A stretch of DNA of 64,000 bases from Chryseobacterium sp. G0201 (GCF_003815655.1 NZ_CP033917.1:1736001-1800000), one strand, 5' to 3'; positions 1 through 6,612 are shown, numbered from the stretch's first letter. Notes: generated by a model from the sequence alone, not told the origin. A program made the numbers and translations.

Positions 1-151
1 CATCTTTTAGCTCTTCAGGAAGAAGTACAAATCTTTTGTCTTGTCCTTTTTCATCTGAAAGCTGAGGACTTCTTAAGCTTACAAATCTAAATAAAGTTTG
101 TGTTGGTGTGTTTTCTGCCGGCTGTCCGGTAGGGTTTTCAATGTCTGCCAT
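1..151 (-). CDS. Hypothetical protein, N-terminal fragment cut by window edge
   Basis: The reading frame opens at an ATG at 149-151 and runs off the left edge after 50 codons, starting MADIENPTGQPAEN. The first 18 residues are rich in Pro, Thr, Asn and Gln. A more structured stretch follows, with FRFVSLRSPQL and RFVLLPEEL. I do not recognise the family. It lies downstream of the island dyad promoter at 410-443 through a leader of about 250 nt, and part of that leader resembles the leader of the neighbouring acidic gene. Shared control with the tail-linked genes makes it a likely part of the island. It could be anything from an effector to a structural protein, and the rest of the gene is needed to tell. 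Confidence 0.6.
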   Translation of the reverse strand, partial: MADIENPTGQPAENTPTQTLFRFVSLRSPQLSDEKGQDKRFVLLPEELKD

Positions 152-323
152 TCTGCAATTTTGGTTTTGATTAATTAAAAGAATATTAGAAGACTCTTTT
201 TATTAGAGTTACTTCAGATTTTCGCCTTATTTTTAGTGGTTTCCGGCGAAATTTTCCACACGGATTTTTAATTTTTCATCTTTATTGTAATTTTTAGTTG
301 ATCGGGATTTTTTAAACACAGTT

Positions 324-384
324 CTGGCTGTTCAACATTTTGTGAATGGTGAATTCAAAGGTGTTTTGCGAACTTTAAATGATT
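324..384 (-). repeat. Leader block, copy 1 of 2
   Basis: This stretch of the leader before the partial gene aligns with 671-730, the leader of the acidic gene. Shared words include CTGGCTGT, GAATTCAAAGG and TTTAAATGATT on the plus strand. In both places it lies just downstream of a dyad promoter read on the minus strand. The intervening 152-458 stretch holds this block, the promoter and otherwise AT-rich DNA with no gene I can support. Confidence 0.6.
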
Positions 385-409
385 GTTTGCTTGTGTTTTA
401 TTATTACTT

Positions 410-443
410 CAAAAGTAGTGTTGAGAAGCGACAGAACTTGACG
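410..443 (-). promoter_or_regulatory. Island dyad promoter, site 1
   Basis: Read on the minus strand, the dyad CGTCAAGTTCTGTCG (429-443) is followed after 11 bp by TACTTTTG (410-417), a perfect Bacteroidota -7 box. It points to the gene starting at 151. The dyad would cover the -35 region. Confidence 0.75.
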
Positions 444-458
444 TGTTTAAAATTTTTA

Positions 459-629
459 TTAATAAATTTCTTCTTCTAAAATGTCATTCTCGAAATCTTC
501 TCTGAAAAAATTTTCAATATCATCGAGATAGTTTTCATAGTCTATCTCTGCATTTTCGATGTCGCTCCATTCTACGGTGTAGAGCTCTTCATCAAAGGTT
601 ATATCTGGATTGTGATTTGGTGCTTCCAT
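459..629 (-). CDS. Small acidic protein of the tail-linked island
   Basis: This is a 56-residue protein starting MEAPNHNPDITF. From residue 10 on it is very acidic, with many Asp and Glu and a terminal LEEEIY. No signal peptide or membrane segment is visible. The frame can be extended upstream to a TTG at 704, but that stretch lies in a leader block repeated before the neighbouring gene. There the matching frame hits a stop after eight codons, so I prefer the ATG at 629. Transcription is probably from the dyad promoter at 756-789. Small acidic proteins near phage modules may be DNA mimics or antitoxins, but nothing here shows that. The function is unknown. Confidence 0.5.
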   Translation of the reverse strand: MEAPNHNPDITFDEELYTVEWSDIENAEIDYENYLDDIENFFREDFENDILEEEIY

Positions 630-670
630 GTCTTGTGTTTTGGTAATTTGGTTAAAATTTGAACATGTTT

Positions 671-730
671 CTGGCTGTCCAGCATTTATAAATGTTGAAT
701 TCAAAGGCGTTAAAAAGTTTTTAAATGATT
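671..730 (-). repeat. Leader block, copy 2 of 2
   Basis: This block aligns with 324-384 and sits at the same place relative to a dyad promoter. The conserved part reads AACGCCTTTGAATTC on the minus strand, followed by a stretch containing ACAGCCAGAA. It is either a conserved untranslated leader or the trace of a local duplication of promoter and leader. Confidence 0.6.
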
Positions 731-755
731 ATGTTTTGTGTCTTTGTTTATATAT

Positions 756-789
756 CAAAAGTAGTACTCAAAAGCGACAAAACTTGACG
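756..789 (-). promoter_or_regulatory. Island dyad promoter, site 2
   Basis: On the minus strand CGTCAAGTTTTGTCG (775-789) is followed after 11 bp by the perfect -7 box TACTTTTG (756-763). The predicted transcript starts near 750 and leads into the small acidic gene. Confidence 0.8.
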
Positions 790-863
790 TGTTATTTAAT
801 CTTTTTTAAATTTTTAAAATATAATTTAATTTGCTTATATTATACAATTATAAGTAAAAAAGC

Positions 864-1901
864 TTATATTTTATTTCTGATCAGTTTCTGAACAATTTGG
901 TTTAAAGTTTCTCTGTTATCATCAATATAACTTAGTCCGGCTTGGATAAGATTTTCGATATTTGACCTTCTTACATTGTCCATTCCCGGAGAAGCATTTT
1001 TTAAAGATGGATTTAATCGGTAATAGTTTTTCTGATTTCTTAAACCTAATGTTTGGAACATCTGGCAAAGTTGATAATCAACGGTTTCTGCATTAGCAGA
1101 CATTAAGATGTCAATAATTGGACTTACCCAACCTATTTTTCCTGCCTTTTCCAGTTTTTTGAAAGAATAGGGTCTTGCTTCAATTCCTGTCCCGATAGAC
1201 ACGAAAATCATGTCATTTACCATCGGATGATTGGCTTTCTGGTGATTTTTCAAAACTTCTGCAAACGGTATTTTTCTCGCTTCGGCATAAGCGCAAAGAG
1301 CAGGATTATTGGCGAACATTCCGCCATCAATTAAGCTGAATATCTGCCCGTACATCGATTTTATCTGAACCGGACTGAAATAAGTCGGTGCCGCTGAGGT
1401 TGCTCTGCAAACATCTTTTACATAAAAATTATCTGTGCTGAGATTGGCTTCCCAAGAATTAAAAAGTTTGGCTCTTCTGTTTTCTATGTCATAACTTGTT
1501 ATTAAACAGGGTTTTATTAACTCTTTTAATTCAAGGTGGCCAAAAAAGTCATTTAAGTTTTTTTCAAGAGCTTCCTGAGAGATCTTTTCATTAAGCAAAC
1601 CGAATGGATTGATCAATTTCTCCCAAAAAGAAACCTGAAATATGTCACCACCTTTTTCTGCATATAATTCCAGCCCTTTTTGGATAGAATATTTTGCTTT
1701 TCGGTGTTCATCGGGGCATAGAATAATAGACGCAATCAGCCCCCCTGTACTGCTTCCTGCAACAAGATCAAAATAATCTCCAAGTTTTGCGCTTGGCTTA
1801 TCATAATACTGAAGCTGCTCTTCTATGTAGCGTAGAATAATACAGGTGATAATGCCTCTTATTCCACCTCCGTCCAAAGAAAGAATTGTTGTCTTTTTCA
1901 T
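864..1901 (-). CDS. Patatin-like phospholipase
   Basis: This 345-residue protein belongs to the patatin-like lipid acyl hydrolases, which use a Ser-Asp dyad to cut phospholipids or other acyl esters. Visible motifs are the oxyanion-hole loop DGGGIRG (residues 10-16), the nucleophile elbow GSSTG with Ser51, and the catalytic Asp in IDGGMFANNP near residue 190. There is no signal peptide, so it is made in the cytoplasm. It is preceded by its own dyad promoter (2027-2060) and a leader hairpin, so it appears co-regulated with the M15 peptidase and other island genes. I infer a role in membrane damage during particle release, or as a cell-killing effector. Related patatins also serve as CBASS effectors (CapV), but no nucleotide cyclase is nearby. 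Confidence 0.9.
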   Translation of the reverse strand: MKKTTILSLDGGGIRGIITCIILRYIEEQLQYYDKPSAKLGDYFDLVAGSSTGGLIASIILCPDEHRKAKYSIQKGLELYAEKGGDIFQVSFWEKLINPFGLLNEKISQEALEKNLNDFFGHLELKELIKPCLITSYDIENRRAKLFNSWEANLSTDNFYVKDVCRATSAAPTYFSPVQIKSMYGQIFSLIDGGMFANNPALCAYAEARKIPFAEVLKNHQKANHPMVNDMIFVSIGTGIEARPYSFKKLEKAGKIGWVSPIIDILMSANAETVDYQLCQMFQTLGLRNQKNYYRLNPSLKNASPGMDNVRRSNIENLIQAGLSYIDDNRETLNQIVQKLIRNKI

Positions 1902-1950
1902 GATGTTTTTGGTTGTTTTTTTTAAACTTATTTACAATTTTAGATAACGA

Positions 1951-1982
1951 AACCAACAGTTTTTTATAATTAACTGTTGGTT
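1951..1982 (-). other. Hairpin in the leader of the patatin gene
   Basis: A perfect 11-bp inverted repeat, AACCAACAGTT (1951-1961) and AACTGTTGGTT (1972-1982), has a 10-nt AT-rich loop. It lies downstream of dyad promoter site 3 and 50 bp before the patatin start. On the minus strand no T-run follows it, so it does not look like a finished terminator for that direction. It may affect mRNA stability or translation. Confidence 0.55.
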
Positions 1983-2026
1983 TTTGGCATTAAAATATGA
2001 TTGCTTTTAATGTTTTTCTTGTAAAG

Positions 2027-2060
2027 TAAAGGTAGACGGAGTAAGCGACAGAACGTGTCG
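2027..2060 (-). promoter_or_regulatory. Island dyad promoter, site 3
   Basis: CGACACGTTCTGTCG on the minus strand (2046-2060) has perfect 5-bp arms, CGACA and TGTCG. After 11 bp comes TACCTTTA (2027-2034), one base off the -7 box TAnnTTTG. It points to the patatin gene. This is the copy that shows most clearly that the site is a dyad. Confidence 0.75.
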
Positions 2061-2090
2061 TATTAAAAATTAATTTCAAATAAAAGAGAA

Positions 2091-2591
2091 TTAAAGTATG
2101 ATATAATTTGATTTATCCCGAGCCATTTTAGCAAGCATTCTCCAGCTCGTTTTTACAATGCCTTTTTTAGTGGAAATGTTCTTTTTTTCGAAGTGAGGAA
2201 GGTCTTTGAAGGTTTTCCAGTTTCCGCCCCAATCCCAGCCGTATTTGGCGAAAATTTTCACACACTCGTACCAATCGGCTACCTTGTCGTTATCCCAGTC
2301 TTTTACGGTATCCCAACTTGCTGTTTTTCCGTCGATCATTAAGCAAATATCAACAGCAAGACCATAATTGTGAATACTTTGTCCGGCTTTGGCGTTGGTT
2401 ACTTTTTTCCCGCTTGTAATTCTTCCGATAGCGTATAGTTTTTCCTGTTCTTCAAAGCTTCTTAATCCTTGTGTGATTCTTATTTTTGCTCTTCCCGTAA
2501 GGGCTTCATCGCATTCTTTAATGATTTGTTTTACTTCCTCTTGGACGACGGGGTGAAGTTTTTCTATTCTCTGTAAAGTCACTTTATCCAT
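2091..2591 (-). CDS. M15-family peptidoglycan peptidase, probable endolysin
   Basis: This 166-residue protein resembles the M15 zinc peptidases (VanY/L-alanyl-D-glutamate endopeptidase group), which cut peptide cross-bridges or stems in peptidoglycan. The zinc ligands are visible in SIHNYGLAVD (His and Asp) and in DLPHFE (His). A lead-in GLRSFEEQEKLYAIGR is typical of phage endolysins of this type. There is no signal peptide, as expected if a holin or other membrane damage releases it. The start at 2591 is chosen because the longer in-frame start at 2642 falls inside promoter site 4. The predicted leader is then about 20 nt. The likely job is lysis of the producer to free tail particles. Confidence 0.88.
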   Translation of the reverse strand: MDKVTLQRIEKLHPVVQEEVKQIIKECDEALTGRAKIRITQGLRSFEEQEKLYAIGRITSGKKVTNAKAGQSIHNYGLAVDICLMIDGKTASWDTVKDWDNDKVADWYECVKIFAKYGWDWGGNWKTFKDLPHFEKKNISTKKGIVKTSWRMLAKMARDKSNYIIL

Positions 2592-2617
2592 AATGTAAAT
2601 TTTGTGGTTTTGAAAAA

Positions 2618-2651
2618 CAAAAGTAGGCTTGAGGTACGACAAAACTTGACG
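2618..2651 (-). promoter_or_regulatory. Island dyad promoter, site 4
   Basis: CGTCAAGTTTTGTCG (2637-2651, minus) is followed after 11 bp by a perfect -7 box TACTTTTG (2618-2625). The expected transcript start near 2613 lies about 20 nt from the M15 peptidase ATG. The flank on the high-coordinate side is identical to that of site 5. Confidence 0.82.
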
Positions 2652-2693
2652 TGTTTTTTATAAATATTATTTCATTGAATTGGTATTAAAAAG

Positions 2694-2724
2694 AAAAGGC
2701 TACTCAACCGAGTAACCTTTTTTT
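2694..2724 (-). terminator. Terminator after secreted-protein gene copy 1
   Basis: A hairpin with arms GGCTACTC and GAGTAACC (one mismatch) and loop AACC is flanked by A and T runs, so it can work in both directions. It closes the minus-strand lipoprotein and secreted-protein unit. Confidence 0.75.
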
Positions 2725-2737
2725 GTATAAATTAATA

Positions 2738-3253
2738 TTAAATATCTTTTACAATGAGGGTCGTTTCATTTGTTGTAGAGTCGTAGTACCATTTGGCTTC
2801 TATCAGCACTCCATGTACGTAGTTAGTATTAGAACTCCAGCTGCAAAAATTTTCACCCATCGGAAAATCAGAATCGGGAGTTACATTATTTGTTCCGGCA
2901 TATCTTGCCTGAAACCAATAGAAATGCCAGCGTGTAAGATTTCCCATGGTAATAAGTAATCCCGAAGGTACGGTTTGATTTGTACTTCCTCCACTTGCAG
3001 AGGTTCCTACTGACCATACGTTAATCGGCGGATAGCTTAAATTACTTGTATTAAATGATTTTATATCCACCAAAGTTCCTGCGGGAACATTATAAGACGT
3101 AAAAACTGTTGGAAGGCAGTTTGATGAGCTTGGTGCATTAGCAAATAATCTGCCTGCAAGATCATAACTGGAATAATTGTAAATATGCAAAGGACCTTGC
3201 GCGAAACTTGTAAAACCTAAGAATAATGCAACAAGATATATTAGTTTTTTCAT
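2738..3253 (-). CDS. Secreted protein of unknown function, copy 1
   Basis: This 171-residue protein has a clear signal peptide, MKKLIYLVALFLGFTSFAQ, with cleavage probable after FAQ. The mature part starts with LHIYNYSSYDL and is rich in Tyr, Trp, Ser, Thr and Asn, with a pattern that suggests beta strands. It has at least two Cys and ends TLIVKDI. I do not recognise the family. Copy 2 at 3953-4465 keeps both ends but differs strongly in the middle, including changed Cys positions. It lies 71 bp after the lipoprotein gene, in an apparent two-gene unit. Possible roles are a secreted toxin, an adhesin or a surface-binding protein. None is shown by sequence. Confidence 0.75.
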   Translation of the reverse strand: MKKLIYLVALFLGFTSFAQGPLHIYNYSSYDLAGRLFANAPSSSNCLPTVFTSYNVPAGTLVDIKSFNTSNLSYPPINVWSVGTSASGGSTNQTVPSGLLITMGNLTRWHFYWFQARYAGTNNVTPDSDFPMGENFCSWSSNTNYVHGVLIEAKWYYDSTTNETTLIVKDI

Positions 3254-3324
3254 ATAAATAAATTTAGTAATTATTGATGTTTTACCTTCTGAATTAATGT
3301 AAAACGTTTGATGTGATTGATAAA

Positions 3325-3708
3325 TTAATTTTCAGATTTAATTTTTTTCTGAATGTCATTATACTTTTCAAAGTATATCTTTTGGGCTAACGAAATTGCT
3401 TGTTCTTTGCTGTTGGAAGTTCTGGAAGCGAGTTCCTGTTCGGAAATCCCGTTGGCGGAGATTAATTTTTTTGAAGCTAAATAAAGGATCTCTTTGCTTC
3501 TTTCATTAAGCTCTGTAGAATTTCCATTTTTGGCTTTCTCTTCCGGAGTAGACAGGTTTTCTGGGTTCATAAGACTTTTCATAGCTTTGTCGAAGTTTAC
3601 CATTTCATCAGACTTCATACTTTCAACATTGTTCACTGCCATATTCTCAGTTGAACAGGAAAGTATGCAGAATCCACATAGTACCAACGATAAAATTTGT
3701 TTTTTCAT
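3325..3708 (-). CDS. Small lipoprotein, copy 1
   Basis: This 127-residue protein has a lipoprotein signal peptide ending CILSCS, with the lipid-carrying Cys near residue 18. The mature part is charged and probably helical, with a stretch MNPENLSTPEEKAKNG and a C-terminus FEKYNDIQKKIKSEN. It is identical in amino acid sequence to the copy at 4537-4920, though the DNA differs at a few silent positions. The family is unknown to me. It is probably membrane-anchored at the periplasmic or outer surface. Co-transcription with the secreted protein suggests that the two work together, for example as a partner, immunity or export helper. This is inference only. Confidence 0.75.
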   Translation of the reverse strand: MKKQILSLVLCGFCILSCSTENMAVNNVESMKSDEMVNFDKAMKSLMNPENLSTPEEKAKNGNSTELNERSKEILYLASKKLISANGISEQELASRTSNSKEQAISLAQKIYFEKYNDIQKKIKSEN

Positions 3709-3831
3709 AATTATTTTTGATTTTGTTTAACAAGTCTAAAATTAATATATTTTTCATCAAATGGTGATATTTTGTGATTGTTTTTTTTAATAAATTATTA
3801 ATGATCTTAAAATTTTACATTTGGTGTAAAG

Positions 3832-3865
3832 AGTGTGTAGATAAGAGGTACGACAAAACTTGACG
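3832..3865 (-). promoter_or_regulatory. Island dyad site 5, with decayed -7 box
   Basis: The dyad CGTCAAGTTTTGTCG (3851-3865, minus) is intact, but the position 11 bp away carries TACACACT (3832-3839), which keeps only the TA of TAnnTTTG. The dyad arrived as the end of the duplicated unit, so this copy sits at a duplication junction and may no longer drive transcription. Confidence 0.55.
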
Positions 3866-3906
3866 TGTTTTTTATAAATATTATTTCATTGAATTGGTAT
3901 TAAAAA

Positions 3907-3939
3907 GAAAAAGGCTACTCAATCGAGTAACCTTTTTTT
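3907..3939 (-). terminator. Terminator after secreted-protein gene copy 2
   Basis: The same hairpin as at 2694-2724, with arms GGCTACTC and GAGTAACC, loop AATC, and A and T runs outside. Confidence 0.75.
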
Positions 3940-3952
3940 GTATAAATTAATA

Positions 3953-4465
3953 TTAAATATCTTTTACAATGAGGGTCGTTTCATTTGTTGTGGAGTCGTA
4001 ATACCATTTAGCTTCTGTAACTACGCCGTGTATGTAATCCTGAGAAGTTGTGTCGCCACAAAAATGTTGGTCTCCCATGTTAAAATCAGGATCACCGGAA
4101 TCGAGTGAAGTTCCTGCAACTTTGGTTTTAAACCAGTAAAAATGCCAACGTGCAAGATTGCCCATAGTTATTAATAAACCTGAGGGTGCATTTACATTTA
4201 TTGCGGTTGAGGTAGTAGACGTTCGAACTGCCCATGAATTGATTGGTGGAGTAGCCAAGTAGCTAAGATTAAATGATTTTATATCCACCATGGTTCCTGC
4301 CGGAACTTTATAAAAAGTAAATACTTCAGGAGTGCAGTTCGTAAGAGAATTAGCAAATAATCTGCCTTCAATATCATAACTGGAGTGGTTATAAATATGC
4401 AAAGTACCTTGCGCAAAACTTGTAAAACCTAAGAATAATGCAATAAGATATATTAGTTTTTTCAT
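3953..4465 (-). CDS. Secreted protein of unknown function, copy 2
   Basis: This 170-residue paralogue of the protein at 2738-3253 has the same kind of signal peptide (MKKLIYLIALFLGFTSFAQ) and the same C-terminal stretch from AKWYYDSTTNE on. The central part differs by many substitutions and small indels, for example ANSLTNCTPEVF in place of ANAPSSSNCLPTVF. Strong divergence here, beside an unchanged lipoprotein, suggests diversifying selection on this protein or recent conversion of the lipoprotein. The function is unknown. It belongs to the same two-gene arrangement as copy 1. Confidence 0.75.
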   Translation of the reverse strand: MKKLIYLIALFLGFTSFAQGTLHIYNHSSYDIEGRLFANSLTNCTPEVFTFYKVPAGTMVDIKSFNLSYLATPPINSWAVRTSTTSTAINVNAPSGLLITMGNLARWHFYWFKTKVAGTSLDSGDPDFNMGDQHFCGDTTSQDYIHGVVTEAKWYYDSTTNETTLIVKDI

Positions 4466-4536
4466 ATAAATAAATTTAGTAATTATTGATGTTTTACCTT
4501 CTGAATTAATGTAAAACGTTTGATATGATTGATAAA

Positions 4537-4920
4537 TTAATTTTCAGATTTAATTTTTTTCTGAATGTCATTATACTTTTCAAAGTATATCTTTTGGGCT
4601 AACGAAATTGCTTGTTCTTTGCTGTTGGAAGTTCTGGAAGCGAGTTCCTGTTCGGAAATCCCGTTGGCGGAGATTAATTTTTTTGAAGCTAAATAAAGGA
4701 TCTCTTTACTTCTTTCATTAAGCTCTGTAGAATTTCCATTTTTGGCTTTCTCTTCCGGAGTAGACAGGTTTTCCGGGTTCATAAGACTTTTCATGGCTTT
4801 GTCGAAGTTTACCATTTCATCGGACTTCATACTTTCAACATTGTTCACTGCCATATTTTCAGTTGAACAGGAAAGTATGCAGAATCCGCATAGTACCAAC
4901 GATAAAATTTGTTTTTTCAT
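4537..4920 (-). CDS. Small lipoprotein, copy 2
   Basis: This 127-residue lipoprotein is identical in protein sequence to the copy at 3325-3708, including the lipobox CILSCS and the helical charged tail. Its upstream region lacks the dyad promoter seen elsewhere in the island. A weak box TAGACTCG is the best -7 candidate close to the gene. If it is expressed, control may differ from that of the rest of the island. The function is unknown. Confidence 0.72.
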   Translation of the reverse strand: MKKQILSLVLCGFCILSCSTENMAVNNVESMKSDEMVNFDKAMKSLMNPENLSTPEEKAKNGNSTELNERSKEILYLASKKLISANGISEQELASRTSNSKEQAISLAQKIYFEKYNDIQKKIKSEN

Positions 4921-5389
4921 AATTATTTTTGATTTTGTTTAACGAGTCTAAAATTAATATATTTTTCATTAAATGGTGATATTTTGTGATTATTTTTTAA
5001 AACAAATTATTAATAATGTGAAAATTTTACCTTTTAACAAAGTGGATGCTGATGAAAAGCATTTAGTCTAAGCGTAATTTTTAATACTTAAAAGCTGTAT
5101 TTTATAGCTTATTAAAACCATAATAATTTTTTATTATAGAAATTAATTGATGGTCAATATTTTATATTAAATTTTCCTTATTTTTTATAATTAATGTTGA
5201 AATTTTTTTAAATGCGACAGGTTTTGACGTTTCCCATATTCATCTTTGCTTCAAGAAAAACATGAGGTCTTATACACAGGATAGACGAAAACAGATACCC
5301 ATATAATTCTGGAAATTTCTATTAAAAAACATAAAAAGCACCTTACAAAATACCTTATCAACACAATATTAATCTGAATTTAAAAAAAC
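4921..5389. other. 469-bp intergenic region holding island promoter site 6
   Basis: A very AT-rich stretch separates the leftward accessory genes from the rightward small genes. The only clear signal is the plus-strand dyad promoter at 5215-5248. I see no gene, tRNA or attachment site in it. Confidence 0.6.
5215..5248 (+). promoter_or_regulatory. Island dyad promoter, site 6 (plus strand)
   Basis: CGACAGGTTTTGACG (5215-5229) is followed after exactly 11 bp by CATCTTTG (5241-5248), one base off TAnnTTTG. Unlike sites 1-5 it points right, toward the two small genes before the tail operon. On the minus strand the matching position carries no -7 box. The predicted leader is about 135 nt. Confidence 0.72.
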
Positions 5390-5692
5390 ATGGAAGTCAT
5401 TAATTATGAAAATTCTACCCTCGCTTTAGACAGCATCTATAATGTCTTAAGCTGGTACGACAGGGTATCGTTACATACCTATATGCAAGGGAAAACTTTA
5501 GTAACACAAAAAGCTACAAAACTTTTAAAATTTGTCAAAAAAACCGAATGGTATTCTCCAAAGATGAGGTACAATCAAAATAATATGTTAGAATATTACG
5601 ATGCTAAAACCGAAAATTGGTTGCTCGCTTCACAATATATTAAAAATCATCCGAGATTAACCACACAAATACAGGAATACCTCAATCATTAA
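5390..5692 (+). CDS. Small protein of unknown function, first gene after site 6
   Basis: This 100-residue protein, starting MEVINYENSTLALDS, is rich in Tyr, Lys and Asn and looks mostly helical. It has no signal peptide or membrane segment and I know no family for it. It is the first gene downstream of promoter site 6 and lies 42 bp before the HTH-like gene at 5735, so the two are probably co-transcribed. This position between the accessory genes and the tail operon fits a regulatory or early-expressed role. That role is inferred from place only. Confidence 0.65.
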   Translation: MEVINYENSTLALDSIYNVLSWYDRVSLHTYMQGKTLVTQKATKLLKFVKKTEWYSPKMRYNQNNMLEYYDAKTENWLLASQYIKNHPRLTTQIQEYLNH

Positions 5693-5734
5693 TTCTTATA
5701 AACTAAAAACCTAGTTATCAAAAAAAATATAAAT

Positions 5735-5965
5735 ATGAAAGGCACAAAACAATCTTTGGGAGCGCAGAGAAATAAACTACTTCGATATCAGCAGGTCATG
5801 GATGAATTCAACAAACATGACTGCAGATATACTCCCATTACCGTTATCTGGAGGGAGTTTATTTATCCTAAGTTTCACATTAGCAGAGATACCCTGTATC
5901 GTATCCTGAATACTCCAATAGAAGAGGAGCTTGAAAAAACAAATGCTCCTCATTCTTTTTCCTGA
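5735..5965 (+). CDS. Small HTH-like protein, candidate regulator of the tail genes
   Basis: This 76-residue basic protein has a possible helix-turn-helix near residues 45-63, where FHISRDTLYRILNTP looks like a turn plus recognition helix of the kind found in small DNA-binding or transposase-related proteins. The first 25 residues are basic and Gln-rich, and the last 15 look disordered. It is downstream of promoter site 6 and ends 4 bp before the convergent gene at 5970. I propose it as a candidate activator that acts at the divergent region 6393-6678. The HTH assignment is by eye and uncertain. Confidence 0.55.
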   Translation: MKGTKQSLGAQRNKLLRYQQVMDEFNKHDCRYTPITVIWREFIYPKFHISRDTLYRILNTPIEEELEKTNAPHSFS

Positions 5966-5969
5966 TGAA

Positions 5970-6392
5970 TTAAACATTAGTCACTTCAAAAGTATAGATT
6001 ATTTTATATACAATCATTCCATTCGTGCGTTTTAAACGTTTATAATTCTTTCTTTTAAGAACGGAACAATTTTCAGCAGGGGAATAACCGTGTAATAAAG
6101 TATGTACTTTTTCCATAAGATCATGCTCGTTCCAGTTTTCAGCAGTTACATCCAGTCTTGGATTTGCGATGTTGAGTTTCAGTCTAAACATTCCGGTTTG
6201 CCTGTTTTTAGGTGTTTTCGTTTGGTCTCTACCGAGGTCATTATAAAATGCTCTTGATAGATTGAACAGGCAACAAGGCCAAGTCATGACCACCTCCGGA
6301 TCTGTATTTAATTGTCCCCAATCTTCTCCGATATAATTGAATTCCGTGATGGTGGAAAGGCGAGTCTGAATGCTCTTTAAAATTGTCTTCAT
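5970..6392 (-). CDS. Phage-type protein, possible tail completion or terminator protein, inverted
   Basis: This 140-residue protein starts MKTILKSIQTRLST at an ATG near 6392; a longer frame to 6422 is less likely given a -7-like box at 6420-6427. The pattern of an N-terminal helix, then TDPEVVMTWPCCLFNL, a variable middle and C-terminal strands ending YTFEVTNV recalls small tail-terminator or completion proteins (Mu gp37-like), but I cannot name the family firmly. It is the only gene near the tail module on the opposite strand, divergent from the sheath gene. In most contractile-tail clusters such a gene lies just before sheath in the same direction, so local inversion is possible. Confidence 0.55.
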   Translation of the reverse strand: MKTILKSIQTRLSTITEFNYIGEDWGQLNTDPEVVMTWPCCLFNLSRAFYNDLGRDQTKTPKNRQTGMFRLKLNIANPRLDVTAENWNEHDLMEKVHTLLHGYSPAENCSVLKRKNYKRLKRTNGMIVYKIIYTFEVTNV

Positions 6393-6419
6393 AATATATA
6401 TGTATTGTTTTGAATGATG

Positions 6420-6550
6420 CAAAGCTCTGCTAATTTGATTCGGGATAAAATATTGAATATGAGAATCGTACAGCTACGTAAGAACGTCTTACAGATGTGT
6501 CTGCAAATCTGACAACTCTTTCCATATGAAGATTTAACGTCGCAACTTTG
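6420..6550. promoter_or_regulatory. Divergent control region with central dyad before the tail operon
   Basis: The dyad GTAAGA-ACG-TCTTAC (6478-6492) has perfect 6-bp arms. Exactly 50 bp to its left is GAGCTTTG read on the minus strand (6420-6427), and exactly 50 bp to its right is CAACTTTG on the plus strand (6543-6550). Each is one base off TAnnTTTG. This symmetry fits one regulator acting on both the tail operon and the inverted gene. A further inverted pair, CAGAT and ATCTG (6492-6496 and 6507-6511), overlaps the right side. The -7 calls are weak on their own. Confidence 0.45.
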
Positions 6551-6612
6551 CCTCAGAAAACAAGAGATAATTATCAAAATTTAAATTTTTAAAAATGCTC
6601 AAATTTCAAAAC

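Larger units (their letters stand above)
2631..3819. repeat. Tandem duplication, unit 1
   Basis: About 1.19 kb, near-identical in large parts to 3845-5030. It holds, in minus-strand order, a lipoprotein gene, a secreted-protein gene, a terminator and the dyad with its flank. The two lipoprotein copies encode the same protein, while the secreted proteins have diverged. The genes in the two units are offset by 1,212 to 1,215 bp. Confidence 0.9.
3845..5030. repeat. Tandem duplication, unit 2
   Basis: Second unit of the duplication, matching 2631-3819. The match starts with GAGGTACGACAAAACTTG and ends near AAAATTTTAC at 5021-5030, after which the flanks differ. No dyad site precedes its lipoprotein gene within the matching stretch. 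Confidence 0.9.

Noticed and set aside
630..704. N-terminal extension of the small acidic protein from a TTG at 704
   Set aside because: The extension lies in a leader block whose sister copy has an early stop in the matching frame. The ATG at 629 is more likely.
864..1901. CBASS defence operon centred on the patatin gene
   Set aside because: No cyclic nucleotide synthase or CBASS accessory gene lies nearby in the window, and the promoter type ties the gene to the tail island.
2592..2642. N-terminal extension of the M15 peptidase (start at 2642)
   Set aside because: The extra codons cover promoter site 4 and its -7 box. The ATG at 2591 lies about 20 nt after the predicted transcript start.
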